Shown here in pieces: positions 48,801 to 64,000 of a DNA stretch of 64,000 nucleotides. How positions within the stretch are numbered: the stretch's first letter is position 1; each line of letters begins with the position of its first letter. The translations under genes were made by a program, and so were the position numbers. The stretch is from Serinus canaria. Lineage: Eukaryota; Chordata; Aves; Passeriformes; Fringillidae. The notes beneath the pieces were generated by a model. The model had not been told where the DNA came from and searched no databases. It saw only the letters and a list, made by a program, of their open reading frames with translations. The DNA is taken from contig NC_066314.1 of NCBI RefSeq assembly GCF_022539315.1, positions 64,279,543 through 64,343,542 on the forward strand, given 5' to 3'.

Positions 48801-50100
48801 ACCTATGTTCAGGCACTTTCAGTGTGCAGTTTGTCTTTACATAAACATGGCAAGACTAAATATGCTGAATGAACCAGCCCCTGCCTGTATTCCCTGTCTT
48901 CCTTCAGTGTTTCTAAACCAGGGAATTGCACACCTGGACTGCCATTGTAGAGTAGGGTTTTAGCTAATTGCTAAGGACAGAATATTTCTGTAAATTGACT
49001 TCCTAACTAGGAGATGTTTAATATTAAAGTGGTGGGTTAGTTTGGTTAGATTTCATGTAATTAAACAGCTGCTCTGAGCAGTCAGTAAAGTCCTAAGGTG
49101 AAAGAATTCAATGAGGTAGTGGCAGAATTGTTGGTTTTAAATCTTGAATAGTGAGATATTGAGAGGTTCTAAGGATGTACTTCTTTAATATGCAGATGAG
49201 TAACTTTTAAAGACTCTAAATCAGGCACCTGGAGAAAGCCCCAGGCCTGTGAGGCACAAGGCAGGCCTGGATGGGGATGTCAGCATCTCAGTGAGATGCT
49301 GTCAGCTTAGGATCAGTCCAGATCACCACACACAGAGTAAGGACACAGCAGTACAGGAACTGCAGAGTTGTTCCATGGTCCAACCCACCCTGCAGCAGGG
49401 ATGGATGCAGCAGCTCTCTGGTGCACAAGGCTTTGGCTTTTCCATCAGAGGACTGGACTGGGGGTGAGAGCTGCAGTCTGGATAACTGAGCTGAAGGGGA
49501 AGGAAAGCTGGAAAATGCACACTCTGAATGCAGTAGGATAAGAAAGAAACAACAGTTCACCCACCTTGTGGCACCTCAGCCTCTTCTTCATGCACCAAGG
49601 AAAACCTGGGAGGCTGTGCCACGCTTGGGCTGTGACCTGTGTGAGCACAGAGCCTGCTGCTCTCCACTGCTGGATGCTTCTGGCCACTGATGGAAACAAA
49701 GTGGGTGCACACTGCTACACATCTATGAAATTAGGCTGAATAACATATCTAAAAGCTTCACACATGCAAAGAAGTTTTGTACTTGCTTGCTTAAAAAAGA
49801 TCATATTTGAATTTATTAAGGCAAAGCAGACAGAATTCTCAATCATATTCTTTTAAAAGTAGGGCTGTCATTGATTACATTGATTACACCCTGCATAGCC
49901 AGCCAGAGCTTTCTCAGGCTTTTGTTCCCTTATACAGTTTGTTACATTCCTCGAGTAAAAAGTTACCTGTAAAAAGTCATTGCTTGAAGTGCACTTATTA
50001 AAAATAAGAGTAAAAATCCAGTGTAAAGTGCCCCAAGTGAGTCACCCCCCACCATGGCTGAAGAGACAAGCTCATTCATAACTCAGAAGACCTGAAGGCA
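48801..50100. other. Intergenic DNA between convergent genes
   Basis: No gene or confident repeat recognised. Confidence 0.45.
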
Positions 50101-50123
50101 AGGAATGCAATCCCTTACATGGT

Positions 50124-50129
50124 TTTATT
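50124..50129 (-). promoter_or_regulatory. Polyadenylation signal, probable TTC38 3' end
   Basis: First AATAAA on the minus strand downstream of the TTC38 stop codon (plus-strand TTTATT). It would give a 3' UTR of about 1.45 kb across 51571 to about 50105. Confidence 0.4.
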
Positions 50130-51571
50130 ATTCTTCCTTTAAAAATAAGCTATTTCTGCATCAGGGGAGGACTGGGTAAAGCAAAATGTCATCAAAGCAC
50201 TTCCACCTCTTGTTCCATGATAGAGGAACTCCAGGGCCAGGGCAGGGCCAGCTATGGAAGTGCTTTCTTAGGTCAAAAGGAAACTGTAGGACAAGGCTGC
50301 TGTGGGACATGGGGAACAGCCTGAGCTGGACAGGAAGGAGGGGCAGGCCTGTGAGGCCAGGAGAGTTTGCAGATGTGGAAACAAAGCCAGAGCTTGGGCA
50401 GTTGCAGAGTGTGGGACTTCTATTCCAGAAGAGGAGACATGAGTTCAATTTTGGTTTGAAATACGATCTTACCTGTCACTAGGGATTTCTGGAATACTTT
50501 TGCAAGACAATGTGTTAGCTCTGGGATGCTGCAGGAATCCAGAGGCACCAGAGCTCCCTCAAGACCTATGGATCACATCATGTCTGACTTGCAGCACTGA
50601 AGTTTATCCCATCACATGTGCAGGGACCAAGCTGTGACTGTCCCCCTGAGCTCTCCTTCCCATGGCAGAAGTTCCCTCCTGGTCTTCACGTCTCCAAAGT
50701 GTGTGCTTTAACCCTGGTTTAAACCCCACTTTGCCAATGTGCAGGGCCTCTCTGGAGTGAGATGGTGAGTAAGGCCTAACTATCCAAAAGCTCAGGGAAG
50801 CACAAAGACCCAGTCCAACAACCCTTCAAAAATGGTACTGTTCAGCTGAAATCCAGGCTTCTCCCTTTTTCTGAAAGATTTAGAAGTGCTGAGAGAGCAC
50901 CCATGTCAGACTAGTCATAATTCTTGTCTGGTTCTTGTCTGGTTTCATTTACCCAGTAATGCCAGAAAGCTCGGATGTGCTATATTGGGAGGAAAAATTT
51001 AACATTTTATGAGAAGGAGTTATAAATGTACACCTGGAAAGAGATCCTGAATGCAGACAGATCTGTGACTCCTGCCTGAATGGGCTGGAAGCTCAATATG
51101 GAATTCAGTTCATGCCTGTATTGGCTCTGGCCCTACCTCTTCCTATTAGCATTAGCTTTGAAATAAAGCTCCGTTTGAATTACCTGAGCAGTATAACTTC
51201 ACATGTAGGCCAAGTAATAAACTGGGCCAAAGAAGGACTGAAATCCAGGCACTGTTACTGCACTGTGTACAATCAGAGTCAGAGAGAATGTTCAGGAAAA
51301 CATACCAGAGCAGCAGTGCCTTTGGCATGCTCCAGAAAGCTTTGTCAGCAAGTTTTGCTTGCATTATCAGCAAGTTTTCTTCTTTCCCTGTGGAATCATC
51401 TAAGACACAACCTCCAGAAATGCAACAGCTCTGTCTTTTTTGTAAGAAAATAACTCTCAGATCTTTAAAGCTTGAGTACCTCCCCGAATTCCTTCACAGC
51501 ACCCCTGCACTCCCTGCACCAAGACGTTGTGGAAAGCTCCTGGCTCTCCCAGCTGAAGCTGGAGGAAAGCC

Positions 51572-64000
<12,429 letters not shown>

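Overview
The window looks like nuclear DNA of a bird, most likely a passerine. Evidence: intron-split genes with canonical GT/AG junctions, many CR1 LINE 3' ends, and solo long terminal repeats (LTRs) resembling songbird ERVL- and ERVK-type families. Repeat families are named by recognising sequence, not by a database search.

Layout. (1) 1-23.5 kb is gene-poor. It holds CR1 fragments (3.6, 9.7, 10.9-12.0 kb), LTR remnants (about 5.2-5.9, 11.4-11.8, 15.0-15.9, 16.4-17.1, 22.8-23.3 kb) and an unusual block at 12.8-19.4 kb. That block has a pyrimidine-rich degenerate tandem array, a small CpG-rich repeat patch, an LTR mosaic, and purine-rich degenerate repeats. (2) 23.9-47.4 kb, plus strand, carries a complete 15-exon gene for the zinc-finger antiviral protein ZC3HAV1 (ZAP/PARP13), long form, with a CpG-rich first exon. 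Its introns hold LTRs, CR1 copies and a possible antisense exon pair. (3) 47.4-51.6 kb is 3' UTR and intergenic DNA. (4) 51.6-63.6 kb, minus strand, carries TTC38 with 12 coding exons; the first coding exon lies beyond the right edge. The two genes converge tail to tail.

ZC3HAV1 is reconstructed as 761 residues: four N-terminal CCCH fingers, a short linker, a fifth CCCH finger, two WWE modules, a PARP catalytic fold and a terminal CVIS prenylation box. Notable points are a tandemly duplicated linker exon, an octapeptide repeat wedged between the PARP fold and the CaaX box, a histidine-tyrosine-isoleucine triad where the mammalian protein is degenerate, a leucine where human ZAP has the CpG-pocket tyrosine 98, and intronic polyadenylation signals placed where a PARP-less short isoform could end. 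TTC38 is a cytosolic-type tetratricopeptide-repeat protein of poorly known function. Nothing in the sequence indicates that the two genes cooperate.
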